A DNA stretch of 64,000 nucleotides from positions 62,001-126,000 of the forward strand of contig JAKLFB010000012.1 in the NCBI GenBank assembly GCA_022711435.1, given 5' to 3'. Positions 44,601 through 53,258 of the stretch are shown piece by piece. Position numbers and translations under genes: made by a program. The notes under the pieces are model-generated. The model was not told where the DNA came from. It did no database searches and saw nothing but the letters and a program-made list of their open reading frames with translations. Source of the stretch: Verrucomicrobiota bacterium. GTDB taxonomy: Bacteria; Verrucomicrobiota; Verrucomicrobiia; Limisphaerales; UBA1319. How positions within the stretch are numbered: the stretch's first letter is position 1; every line of letters begins with the position of its first letter.

Positions 44601-47375
44601 ATGGCCAAAAAGCCCGCCACTTCCAAAACCGTCGAAACCCTCAAGCACGACGAAGCCAAGCGGAAGAACATCCCCACCGCCGAGCACCAGTCCGTCATCC
44701 AAAAGGAGCAGGAGGCGCCCCGCGCGGTGAAATATCCTCGCAACACGGACCTCGATCCCCAGCTCGTCTGGCGCGGCAAGGATGAGCAGGACTGGAGCGA
44801 CCTCGTCGTCCACGCCCCGCCGCTATACATTCAGGAAAAAATCCACCCCAAGGTGCTGATTGACGATCTGCTGCGCCAATCCAAAGAGGCGAAGGCGCAG
44901 GCGCCGGGTGCGCAAATCGATCTCTTCGCCGACTTCAACGGCATGGCCAAGGGTGCGGACAAGACCGAGTTTTACCAGCACGACCAGAACTGGTCCAACC
45001 GCATGATCCTCGGCGACTCCCTCCAGGTGATGGCCAGCCTCGCTGAGCGCGAGGGTCTGCGCGGGCGCGTGCAGTGCATCTACTTCGACCCGCCCTACGG
45101 CATCAAGTTCAACAGCAACTTCCAGTGGTCCACCACCAGCCGCGACGTGAAGGACGGTAACGCCGACCACATCACCCGCGAGCCGGAACAGGTCAAGGCG
45201 TTCCGCGACACCTAGCGCGACGGCATCCACAGCTACCTCACCTATTTGCGCGACCGCCTCACTGTCGCCCGCGACCTCCTCGCCGAGTCCGGCTCCATCT
45301 TCGTGCAGATCGGTGATGAAAATGTCCATCGGGTTCGCGCTTTACTGGACGAAGTCTTCGGCAGCGAAAACGCCATCGCGACGATACCTTTCAAAAAGAC
45401 ATCGGCGCTCGGCGGCAAAACAATCGACGTGGTTTTTGATTTTCTCCTTTTCTATGCAAAGGACCTAGAAAAAGTGAAATACCGCCGGCAGTTGATGGAC
45501 ACAGGATTTGACACCTACGCGTATCCGAATGTCGAAACCGGAATCGGCGAATGGCGTCGCCTATCGTCAGAGGAACGAGAACAATTCAAGTCAGAGATGG
45601 GCCGCTTGTTTCGGACGGACAATCTCACGTCGCAAAGCGGAGGAGATAAAACCAACTTCACAATTTCGATTGAAGGCAAGAGTCTGCGCCCGTCGAGCGG
45701 AGCATTTTGGAAAACGAACGAGAAGGGAATGAGCGTCTTGGCAAAGGCAGGCCGACTCCGCCCAGTTGGCAACACGCTGACATACATCAGATACCAAGAC
45801 GATTTCGCTGCGCGAGCGCTCACGGCGTGGTGGGACGACACGATCCAGTCAACTTTTGCAGCGAGCAGCATCTACGTCGTTCAGACTTACACAAAGGTCG
45901 TGCAGCGTTGCCTGTTGATGACCACCGACCCCGGCGACCTTGTGCTCGATCCGACCTGCGGTTCCGGTACCACCGCCTATGTCGCTGAGCAATGGGGTCG
46001 CCGCTGGATCACGATTGACACCTCCCGCGTGGCGCTGGCCATGGCCCGCGCCCGCATCATGGGCGCCCGTTATCCGTTTTACCTTCTCGCGGACTCACGC
46101 GAAGGCCAGGAGAAGGAAGCGGAAATCACCCGCAGCGCCCCCAGTTCGCAGCCTGTGTATGGGAACATCCGCCACGGTTTCGTCTATGAGCGCGTGCCGC
46201 ACATCACGCTCAAGTCCATCGCAAACAACGCGGAGATTGATGTCATCTGGGAGCAGTGGCAGGCGAAGCTGGAGCCGTTGCGCGAGAATCTGAACGCCGC
46301 GCTCAAGAAAACCTGGCAGGAGTGGGAGATTCCCCGCGAGGCTGATGCCAAGTGGCCGGATGCGGCAAAGAAGATGCACGCCGACTGGTGGCAGGCGCGC
46401 ATCTCCCGGCAGCAGGAGATGGACAAGTCCATCGCCTCCAAGGCCGAGTTTGAATACCTCTACGACAAGCCTTACGAGAGCAAAAAAATCGTCCGCGTGG
46501 CCGGTCCCTTCACCGTGGAGAGCCTTAGCCCCCACCGCGTGCTCGGCGTGGATGAGGACGATGAGTTGATTGATACCCTCAAGGACGACAGCGCCGAATA
46601 CGGAGCGAAACAGTCCTTCCCCCAGATGATTCTGGAGAACCTCAAGACCGCCGGCGTGCAGCAGGCGCACAAGGAGGACCGGATCACCTTCACCGGTCTC
46701 ACCCCTTGGCCCGGCGAATTGGTCTGCGCCGAAGGCCGCTACCTGGAAGGCCAGACCGAGAAGCGGTCCGCCATCTTCATCGGCTCCGAGTTCGGCACCG
46801 TCCAGCGCGCTGATCTCGTGGCCGCTGCCCGCGAGGCCGGCGATGCCGGGTTCGATGTGCTGATCGCCTGCGCCTTCAACTACGAGGCGCACGCCACGGA
46901 GTTCAGCAGGCTGGGCCGCATCCCCGTGCTCAAGGCCCGCTTGAACGCCGATCTCCACATGGCCGAGGACCTAAAGACCACCAACAAAGCCAACCTCTTC
47001 GTCATCTTCGGCGAGCCGGACATCACACTCCTGCCGGACCCTGACGGCAAATTACGGGTGAAGGTCAACGGGGTGGACGTCTTTGATCCCAGCACCGGCG
47101 AAGTCCGCAGCGACAGCGCCGACGGCATCGCCTGCTGGTTCATTGATACCGACTACAACGAAGAAAGCTTCTTCGTCCGCCACGCCTATTTCCTCGGCGC
47201 GAACGATCCCTACAGCGCCCTGAAAACAACCCTGAAAGCCGAAATCAACGCCGAAGCCTGGGCCACCCTGCACAGCGACACCTCGCGCTCCTTCGAGAGA
47301 CCGAAGAGCGGGCGCATTGCCGTGAAAGTGATCAATCATCTCGGCGATGAGGTGATGAAGGTATTCAAGATCTAA
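44601..47375 (+). pseudogene. mod: type III DNA methyltransferase subunit with in-frame amber codon
   Basis: About 925 codons interrupted by TAG at 45213-45215. The frame stays the same on both sides: FRDT, stop, RDGIHSYLTYLRDRL, where relatives have Trp (TGG to TAG is a single change). Before the stop is the catalytic motif YFDPPYGIKF (N6-adenine class, DPPY). After it are SGSIFVQIGDENVHRVRALL, the SAM-binding DPTCGSGTTAYVAEQWGRRW and a long C-terminal region (ETRIRAKV-like end with KVINHLGDEVMKVFKI). DPPY before DPTCGSG is the beta-class order of type III Mod. Together with the broken res the system looks inactive unless the stop is suppressed. Restart at a downstream Met would lack DPPY. 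Confidence 0.85.
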
Positions 47376-47380
47376 GCCCA

Positions 47381-49465
47381 ATGGACTTTCGCATCGCCGA
47401 CACTTTCACCGACAGCCTCGCGCGCCTGACCGGCGATGAGCAGAAAGCCGCCAAGACGACAGCCTTTGACTTGCAGGTGAATCCGGCTGGGCCGGGCCTC
47501 AGCTTCCACAAGCTCGAAAAGGCGAAGGACAAGAATTTTTGGTCAGTGCGGGTGAGCAGCGACATCCGTCTCATTGTTCACAAGACGGAGAGCAGCCTGT
47601 TGCTCTGTTACGTGAATCACCACGATAAAGCGTACGACTGGGCCGAGCGGCGGAAGCTGGAAACCCATCCCAGCACCGGAGCCGCGCAGTTGGTGGAAAT
47701 CCGCGAGACGGTCAAAGAGGTCGTTGTCCCGGTCTATGTGCAAACCGAAATGCCTGCGCCAGCCAAGCGGCGCCTGTTTGCTGAGAAGTCCGACGTGGAG
47801 CTTTTGAGTTACGGCGTGCCGGCGGAGTGGTTGAACGATGTGCATCAGGCCAATGAAGACAGTCTGCTGGTGCTGGCGGATCGCCTGCCGGGTGAAGCGG
47901 CTGAGGCCCTCCTTGAACTCGCCACTGGCGGCAAACCGCGGGTGATGCAACCGGTGACCCCGATCGCGAGTCCTTTCGATCATCCCGATGCGCAACGCCG
48001 CTTCCGCGTGATGACCAACGTCGAGGAACTTCAGCGCGCCCTCGATTTCCCGTGGGAGAAATGGACGGTCTTCCTGCATCCCGAACAGCGGCAGTGGGTG
48101 GAGCGCGACTACACCGGGCCCGCTCGCATCTCCGGCTCCGCCGGCACGGGGAAGACCATCGTAGCATTGCATCGGGCCGTCCATTTGGCTCGGACCCGCC
48201 CCGAAGCGAGGGTGTTGCTCACGACCTTCTCCGACACGCTGGCGAATGCGCTCCACACCAAGCTCAAACGCCTCGTGGGGAGCGAACCACGTCTTGCCGA
48301 GCGCATTGACGTTCACTCTATGAATGCCCTCGGTATCCGCCTCTACAAATCACTTTGCGGACCGGTGAGCCTGGCCAGCCGCGAAGCCGTGCGGGAAATT
48401 CTCGCTGGGGCATCCCAGGCCATCGGGGGCCACAAGTTTAGAATCCTTTTCCTCTTGACCGAATGGGAACAGGTGGTGGACGCATGGCAGTTGGAAACGT
48501 GGGAGTCTTATCGGGATGTAGCACGACTCGGTCGCAAGACCCGGCTGCCCGAGGCGCAGCGGGCGGTTCTTTGGTCCATCTTCGAGCGGGTCCGCAACGG
48601 GTTGAAGGAGCGGAAGCTTACCACGCAGGCCGGTCTGTTCACCGCTCTGGCATCCGCACTGGCGAAAGACAGGCATCCGCCGTTCGACTTCGCCGTTGTG
48701 GATGAGGCACAGGACATCAGCGTTTCGGGATTGCGATTCCTCGCTGCCCTCGGGGGCAACCGCCCCAACGCTTTGTTCTTTGCCGGCGATCTCGGCCAGC
48801 GCATCTTCCAGCAGCCCTTCTCGTGGAAATCGCTGGGAGTGGATATTCGGGGGCGCTCCCGCACGCTGCGCATCAACTACCGCACGTCCCACCAAATCCG
48901 GATGCAAGCCGAGCGACTGCTCGGCCCGGAAGTGACTGATGTAGACGGCAATAGCGAGAACCGCAGCGACACGATTTCGGCCTTCAACGGCCCGCCGCCT
49001 GTCATCCGCGCGCTCGCGACTGAAAATGAAGAAATCAAATTCGTCGGCACCTGGTTGGCTGAGCAGTCGAAAGCCGGCGTCCTGCCCCACGAGTTCGCCG
49101 TCTTTGTGCGCTCGGCAGGGCAATTCAACCGTGCCCAGGCTGCGATCAAGGAGTCTGGATTGCCTTTCAAGATTCTCGATGAGCGCGTCGAAACCACCAG
49201 CGGCTACGTTTCGATCAGTACCATGCACTTGGCCAAGGGACTCGAGTTCCGGGCCGTGGCGGTGATGGCGTGTGACGACGAGGTCATTCCGTTGCAGGAG
49301 CGCATCGAAACGGTGGGCGACGATGCTGATTTGCAGGAGGTTTATGACACCGAACGCCACCTGCTCTATGTCGCCTGCACGCGGGCGCGGGACCATCTCT
49401 TGGTGACCAGTGTTGAACCGGCATCGGAGTTTCTTGACGATCTGCGGGAATCAGCGCCGGGGTAG
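47381..49465 (+). CDS. UvrD/Rep-like superfamily 1 helicase with N-terminal RelE/ParE-fold domain
   Basis: 694 residues. Residues 1-90 read like a RelE/ParE toxin fold (FHKLEKAKDKNFWSVRVSSD, then IRLIVHKTESSLLLCYVNHH). After a linker, SF1A helicase motifs follow: Walker A GSAGTGKTIVALHRAVHLA (near 250), motif II FAVVDEAQDIS (near 445), motif III FAGDLGQRI, motif IV INYRTSHQIR, motif V STMHLAKGLEFRAV (near 610) and motif VI LLYVACTRARDHLLV (near 663). It starts 5 bp after mod, so it belongs to the same transcript, and it is intact although mod and res are broken. The role could be DNA or RNA unwinding coupled to an RNA-cleaving or binding domain in phage defence. The RelE-type catalytic residues are not clearly conserved. 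Confidence 0.8.
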   Translation: MDFRIADTFTDSLARLTGDEQKAAKTTAFDLQVNPAGPGLSFHKLEKAKDKNFWSVRVSSDIRLIVHKTESSLLLCYVNHHDKAYDWAERRKLETHPSTGAAQLVEIRETVKEVVVPVYVQTEMPAPAKRRLFAEKSDVELLSYGVPAEWLNDVHQANEDSLLVLADRLPGEAAEALLELATGGKPRVMQPVTPIASPFDHPDAQRRFRVMTNVEELQRALDFPWEKWTVFLHPEQRQWVERDYTGPARISGSAGTGKTIVALHRAVHLARTRPEARVLLTTFSDTLANALHTKLKRLVGSEPRLAERIDVHSMNALGIRLYKSLCGPVSLASREAVREILAGASQAIGGHKFRILFLLTEWEQVVDAWQLETWESYRDVARLGRKTRLPEAQRAVLWSIFERVRNGLKERKLTTQAGLFTALASALAKDRHPPFDFAVVDEAQDISVSGLRFLAALGGNRPNALFFAGDLGQRIFQQPFSWKSLGVDIRGRSRTLRINYRTSHQIRMQAERLLGPEVTDVDGNSENRSDTISAFNGPPPVIRALATENEEIKFVGTWLAEQSKAGVLPHEFAVFVRSAGQFNRAQAAIKESGLPFKILDERVETTSGYVSISTMHLAKGLEFRAVAVMACDDEVIPLQERIETVGDDADLQEVYDTERHLLYVACTRARDHLLVTSVEPASEFLDDLRESAPG

Positions 49466-49610
49466 AACCCTGCGTCGGTAGTGGACGACTCAAAGCTGAA
49501 TCAGGCCACAGTTAACACAAATCGGTCAAATTAGTTGATAAACGGCAACAGACCCATCGACTTGCTCGGTCGATGAGATCGATGCCTGAGTTCCTAAACG
49601 GCACAGACCG

Positions 49611-49931
49611 TTAGGCCAGCTTCACCGCGGTGCCGCTGGCCGTCGTCATGAGCATGCCGTTGTTCGCGCCGAGCACCTCATAATCGAGGTCAACGCCGAC
49701 CACGGCGTCCGCCCCCAAGGCTTGCGCGTAGGCCTCCATTTCGCGCAGGGCTGTGGTGCGGGCATTGCTCAGCACGTGCTCGTAGGAGCTGGAACGCCCC
49801 CCCACGATGTCACGGACGGCGGCAAACATGTCGCGAAAGATGTTCGCCCCGACAACGGCCTCGCCGGTCACGATGCCCAGGTACTGCTGAATCGAGCGTC
49901 CTTCGATGTTGGGTGTTGTGGTCGAGATCAT
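49611..49931 (-). CDS. ybjQ: YbjQ/UPF0145 family protein
   Basis: 106 residues, the usual length of this small cytosolic family. Hallmarks are [20 protein letters not shown] at the N terminus, [25 protein letters not shown], the [10 protein letters not shown] helix and [16 protein letters not shown]. The proteins form pentamers; a heavy-metal-binding role was proposed but the function is unproven. It sits alone among remnants, opposite to the helicase gene. The 145 bp between them contain two small hairpins (CATCGAC/GTCGATG at 49555-49575; CCTAAACGG/CCGTTAGG at 49591-49613) without T-runs. Confidence 0.9.
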   Translation of the reverse strand: MISTTTPNIEGRSIQQYLGIVTGEAVVGANIFRDMFAAVRDIVGGRSSSYEHVLSNARTTALREMEAYAQALGADAVVGVDLDYEVLGANNGMLMTTASGTAVKLA

Positions 49932-50048
49932 AACATGCCCGCTACGTTGGCCTCTGGCGCTGGGAGCGGCAATTACGAACTGAGGGGCCGTTTGTAACTT
50001 CCGCCAAACCGCATCGACCCATCCCTGGCTCGCCGAGCAGGCCGGGTG

Positions 50049-50189
50049 TCAGTCCCAGCCCGAGCCGGGCCGCGGCGCCCGATCCAGTCGCGCCAGCCAA
50101 GCGCGCACAACCTCGGGGTGCGCGCCGGTGCGATCCCGGGTTTCATCCGGATCGGCCTGGCAATCGAACAGCTCGATCCGGGTGCTCAT
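50049..50189 (-). pseudogene. C-terminal remnant of a sulfatase
   Basis: A 46-codon frame reads STRIELFDCQADPDETRDRT then GAHPEVVRAWLARLDRA and stops. The ELFDxxxDPxET-(N/D)-(6-9)-HPEVVxxL pattern is the characteristic end of type I sulfatases, numerous in Verrucomicrobiota and Planctomycetota. Nothing of the catalytic C/S-x-P-x-R region is present, so this is a fragment. Its high GC resembles the backbone, not the flanking island genes. Confidence 0.6.
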
Positions 50190-50195
50190 CCCTGA

Positions 50196-50438
50196 TCACG
50201 ACTGAGAACATGATGGCCATTTGTTTCTGAAAAGAAGCACAACACCTATCCCCGCCAAAACCAGCACGACCAAGCCGATCTCCCAGCCTAATTCGGGCCT
50301 CTGAGGAGACGAACCCCCCTTTGCCAAGTTGAACATTCCCCTCTCAATAGCATACGCGATTTTGGCTCCAACAATGCCCGCGGTGCAACAAGCACCGGAT
50401 GTGACAAGGAGGATTGCGCCGATTGTCTTGTTATTCAT
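50196..50438 (-). CDS. small two-helix membrane protein
   Basis: 80 residues with two hydrophobic segments, TIGAILLVTSGACCTAGIVG and GWEIGLVVLVLAGIGVVLLF, joined by a ~25-residue soluble loop. No family recognised and no strong ribosome-binding site. It has lower GC than the neighbours, suggesting recent acquisition. It could be a real small protein or a leftover. Confidence 0.45.
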   Translation of the reverse strand: MNNKTIGAILLVTSGACCTAGIVGAKIAYAIERGMFNLAKGGSSPQRPELGWEIGLVVLVLAGIGVVLLFRNKWPSCSQS

Positions 50439-50464
50439 AGGACATTCAGTCTAATCGGTCTCAA

Positions 50465-50734
50465 TCAGATGTATCCGACCTTCAGCTCTTTCTTTGATGC
50501 TTCCATCGTCAGCAAAATCGCGAACGCACCCAAAGTGGCCGCTTGGATGCAGGAGGCAACCTCAAGAAGAAATGAGCGTCGCACGATGATCAGCGGGTCA
50601 AGACAGAGCGGGTCTTGAGCGTTCGGGTGCTTCTCGAATATCAAAACCAGTCCGGGGTCGTGGTGAAACCTGGCTGCCTCCTGTAGCAACAGGTTGGTTT
50701 CTTTGAACGCGGGGCTGCGGTCGCGCCGCTCGCT
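50465..50734 (-). other. open but start-less segment beside DUF5131 remnant
   Basis: The frame is open and ends at 50465 with LTMEASKKELKVGYI. It contains one hydrophobic stretch (IQAATLGAFAILLTM), but no start codon with a ribosome-binding site and no recognisable family. It may be the tail of a small membrane protein like its neighbour, or drifted sequence. Confidence 0.3.
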
Positions 50735-50910
50735 GGCTGCGCCGGTCTGGCGAAGGTGATCAATGCGATCGAGGGGGTCGGGATCCCCCACGGTGACGCC
50801 CATCCAGATCGTGGACGGTGGGCCGAAAGCCGTTGCGGTAGTTGGGCGATCCCATGGCGTACAAACGAGTGGCCATCCGCTCGGCGTAGCAGTTCTTGGG
50901 GTCATCCGGT
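50735..50910 (-). pseudogene. remnant of a DUF5131 (phage Gp37/Gp68-like) protein
   Basis: On the minus strand one frame reads [20 protein letters not shown] then [15 protein letters not shown], and another frame then reads [23 protein letters not shown]. In intact DUF5131 proteins CxxCYAERMAxR and the later VWMGVSVEN...RIDxLRxT occur in one frame about 60-70 residues apart. Here they nearly abut and are out of frame, so there has been an internal deletion with a frameshift. The family has radical-SAM-like cysteines and travels with phages and islands. Confidence 0.6.
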
Positions 50911-50975
50911 CGCAACTGAGGCACCCGGGGTTCTGTCGTTCGCGGAGATCGATGCGTGCGGTGGTCATTTGGGTT

Positions 50976-52820
50976 TTAGGTTTCTTCTGTTTCGTCTTCA
51001 GCGTCCTCGGCCGGAGCGTCTGGGCTGGCGGCGACCACAGCCTTGCCCATGGCCTGCTCAATCACCCGGATGAGGGCGGCTTTGCGGTCGGCGTAGAAGT
51101 CGGTGAACTTGTCGGCTCGCAGCAGGAGGGGATTGATGAGGTGCGTCTTCAGAATGTTGTCCTGCTCCGCGTCAGTAATCTGGACCTGGGCGTGGTCGCG
51201 GATTTGGTTGAGGTACTTGGACGGGGCCTTCCCGCCAATCATGCGGTTGGCTTTATAGGAGATGGGCGTCTTGTTCACGATGGAGTTGAAGACCTTGGGC
51301 TGGATGTGCTGGTCTTCGCACCAGTCGCGCGGGAAGATGTGGTGGATGTCGAGCTTACAGTCGTCACGATCAAGGTCCACCATGCGGGCTTTCCAGAAGA
51401 AATCGCGCGAGCCTTCACGTTGCAGCAGGACGTAGATACCGCGATAGGCGGCGCTGGTCCGAGTGCGGAGGGTGTCGAGGCGAGCGGGCTGGAAGCCGGC
51501 GGCAACCACCGTGACCGGCTCCGGAGCGCCGGCTTGGTCAATCCAGGCGAGGAGGTTCTGGAGGTCGAGGGCGATTCGGGTTTCGACGGCACCGCCATAG
51601 AGTTCGCCGAGGACGCCACACCAGAACCAGCGAGCAAGTTTGTTTCGGATGACGGGCTCGAGCCAGCGTTGGCCGAGATGGACCATGGCCGCCGCGATAG
51701 GAACGAGCTGGCTGCGGTACGGAAGAAACTTGGGGCTGTGGAAGCCTTCCATGCGCAGGAAGCGGTCGGCTTCGAGGAAGCCTTGAGTGAGTTGGTCGGC
51801 CCATTTATTAAAGGCGGCGAGAGGGAGTGACAGAACGTGTTCGCGTTTGGCGCTGACGGGGGTCACGGCTTTGCCGGTCAGGCCGGCGGCGAGGTCGGCG
51901 AGGCGTTGTTCATAAGTGTGAAGCAGAGAGAGACCTTGAAGGAAGTCGGTCGGTTCGATGTCGTGGAGTAGCGGCTTGGCGGCGAACTTCTTGTGGCGGC
52001 CGGGCTTTTGGCTACGGGCGTTGCCGTACCAGTCATCGCGGAGGTTGAAGCCGTCGGCCGCGTAGGTGGCGGTAACGAGTTCAAAGACGGACAGGGGCAC
52101 GCCGCCGGTGTTTACTTTCTCGAACACGAGACAGACGGCTTCCTTGCTTGTCTCCTTCTTGAGCTCAATGACAGGGACCTGGTATTCGCGGAAGGCGTTC
52201 AGGACGCGCTTGCGAAACTCCATGTAGCGCTTGAACTTGGTGTCATCGAAGGCCATGAGGCCCTCTTCCCACTGGTCAGAGTTGAGAATCTGGTTGCAGG
52301 GGAAATGAAACGCCTGGAATTCTTTTTCCAGGGCGCTGAGGTCAAGGACAACGTCGCGGCCGAAGTTGGCGCGCAGCATTTTGTTTGCGTCCACGGGAAC
52401 GATGGAGTCCTCCAGGTTGCTGTTGCCGGCGAGTGCTTTCTCGATATCCATGTAGTAGAAGCGCTGGACCTCGCGGCCGTTGTCATCGCGCGTCTGGACC
52501 GGGGCGGACTGACGGAGGACCTGAGTAAGGGAAGTGAGGCGTTGCTGGCCGTCGAGGATGAGCTTCTCCGCAGCGGGTTTGGCGCCTGGGGGGAAAGCGA
52601 CGCCTTCGATGGCGCGAATCTGGAAGCTGGCGGTTCCGCCGGTTTCCAGAAGCATAATGCTGCCGATCGGAAACGACCGGGCGATGCTGACGAGCAGAGA
52701 GCGGATGTGCGAGTCGTCCCACACCCAGCCACGCTGAAAGTCGGGGAGTTGGATTTTGCCTTCGAGGATCTCTTCGAGCAGTTTGCCCAGGGCGGTTTTT
52801 GTGGAGTCGAAAGTTGCCAT
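50976..52820 (-). CDS. DUF262/HNH (GmrSD-like) type IV restriction-family protein
   Basis: 614 residues. The N-terminal DUF262 (ParB/GmrS-like nucleotide-binding) domain is recognised by LEEILEGKIQLPDFQRGWVW, the strongly conserved LILDGQQRLTSL (near 97) and VFEKVNTGGVPLSVFELVTA (near 225). The C-terminal DUF1524-type HNH nuclease has DIHHIFPRDWC (near 485) with the metal-binding His pair, then NSIVNKTPISYKANRMIGGK, where Asn and Lys complete the site. Proteins of this kind cleave modified phage DNA using NTP. The start is at 52820 (MATFDST), because the longer frame runs into unrelated sequence. It follows a DUF488-like fragment in the same direction. Confidence 0.88.
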   Translation of the reverse strand: MATFDSTKTALGKLLEEILEGKIQLPDFQRGWVWDDSHIRSLLVSIARSFPIGSIMLLETGGTASFQIRAIEGVAFPPGAKPAAEKLILDGQQRLTSLTQVLRQSAPVQTRDDNGREVQRFYYMDIEKALAGNSNLEDSIVPVDANKMLRANFGRDVVLDLSALEKEFQAFHFPCNQILNSDQWEEGLMAFDDTKFKRYMEFRKRVLNAFREYQVPVIELKKETSKEAVCLVFEKVNTGGVPLSVFELVTATYAADGFNLRDDWYGNARSQKPGRHKKFAAKPLLHDIEPTDFLQGLSLLHTYEQRLADLAAGLTGKAVTPVSAKREHVLSLPLAAFNKWADQLTQGFLEADRFLRMEGFHSPKFLPYRSQLVPIAAAMVHLGQRWLEPVIRNKLARWFWCGVLGELYGGAVETRIALDLQNLLAWIDQAGAPEPVTVVAAGFQPARLDTLRTRTSAAYRGIYVLLQREGSRDFFWKARMVDLDRDDCKLDIHHIFPRDWCEDQHIQPKVFNSIVNKTPISYKANRMIGGKAPSKYLNQIRDHAQVQITDAEQDNILKTHLINPLLLRADKFTDFYADRKAALIRVIEQAMGKAVVAASPDAPAEDAEDETEET

Positions 52821-52831
52821 AGGGTGTGGAG

Positions 52832-53230
52832 TTAAACGATGTGGCTGATGGAGAGGTTGCTCCAGCGGCGATGGAGGTATTCCACGACCAGGCGGCGGTG
52901 GCACTGGTGGAGCTTGTCCTCGCTGCAAAGGAGGCGGCCTTTGGCGCCGACGGCCACGACGCGCCGCCACTGGGCGAACCGGTGGAGACCAGGGCGGATC
53001 GTCTCGGCGAAAATAGAGTCGGTCCAGATCCTTATGAGGTTGCTCACAAGAAAAAGCCCATCGGGCAAGCCCATCAGGATCTTCTTAGTCAACTTGGTAG
53101 CATTGGCGTTCATCATCATCGTTCCATTTCCCGTTGTTGCCCCGTGTTCATTGCGTTTCTCGATAGTAAAGCACGCATCGCTGGGAAACACAATACAGCA
53201 TGTTTGCCAGTTGACAAGCAGATTTAACAC
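52832..53230 (-). CDS. DUF488-like C-terminal fragment, possibly truncated gene
   Basis: The last ~45 residues (GRLLCSEDKLHQCHRRLVVE, then YLHRRWSNLSISHI) match the end of DUF488 proteins, whose CxE...CHRxL motif is nearly invariant. The N-terminal half does not show the family's opening IGHS/T motif; it is a Met/Asn-rich stretch (MMMNANATKLTKKILMGLPD), and the frame starts inside the helicase promoter. The gene is therefore shortened or has a replaced front end; a start near 53110 is the most I can suggest. It ends 11 bp before the DUF262 gene, with which DUF488 genes often associate. Activity is doubtful. Confidence 0.5.
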   Translation of the reverse strand: MLNLLVNWQTCCIVFPSDACFTIEKRNEHGATTGNGTMMMNANATKLTKKILMGLPDGLFLVSNLIRIWTDSIFAETIRPGLHRFAQWRRVVAVGAKGRLLCSEDKLHQCHRRLVVEYLHRRWSNLSISHIV

Positions 53231-53258
53231 GTGTTAAGTTGTCATCATTGATATGACA
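53211..53258 (+). promoter_or_regulatory. promoter and palindromic operator of the HTH-helicase gene
   Basis: TTGACA (53211-53216) is a perfect -35. A perfect 14-bp palindrome TTAACACGTGTTAA (53224-53237) lies in the spacer and -10 zone, with a poor -10 such as TTAAGT at 53234-53239. A second inverted repeat, TGTCAT (53240-53245) / ATGACA (53253-53258), covers the start codon. The gene product carries an XRE helix-turn-helix, so autoregulation is the simple reading. It also lies over the frame of the DUF488 fragment. Confidence 0.55.

Noticed and set aside
50756..51830. Plus-strand frame opposite the DUF262 gene
   Set aside because: Antisense shadow; the minus-strand protein has DGQQR and HNH motifs.
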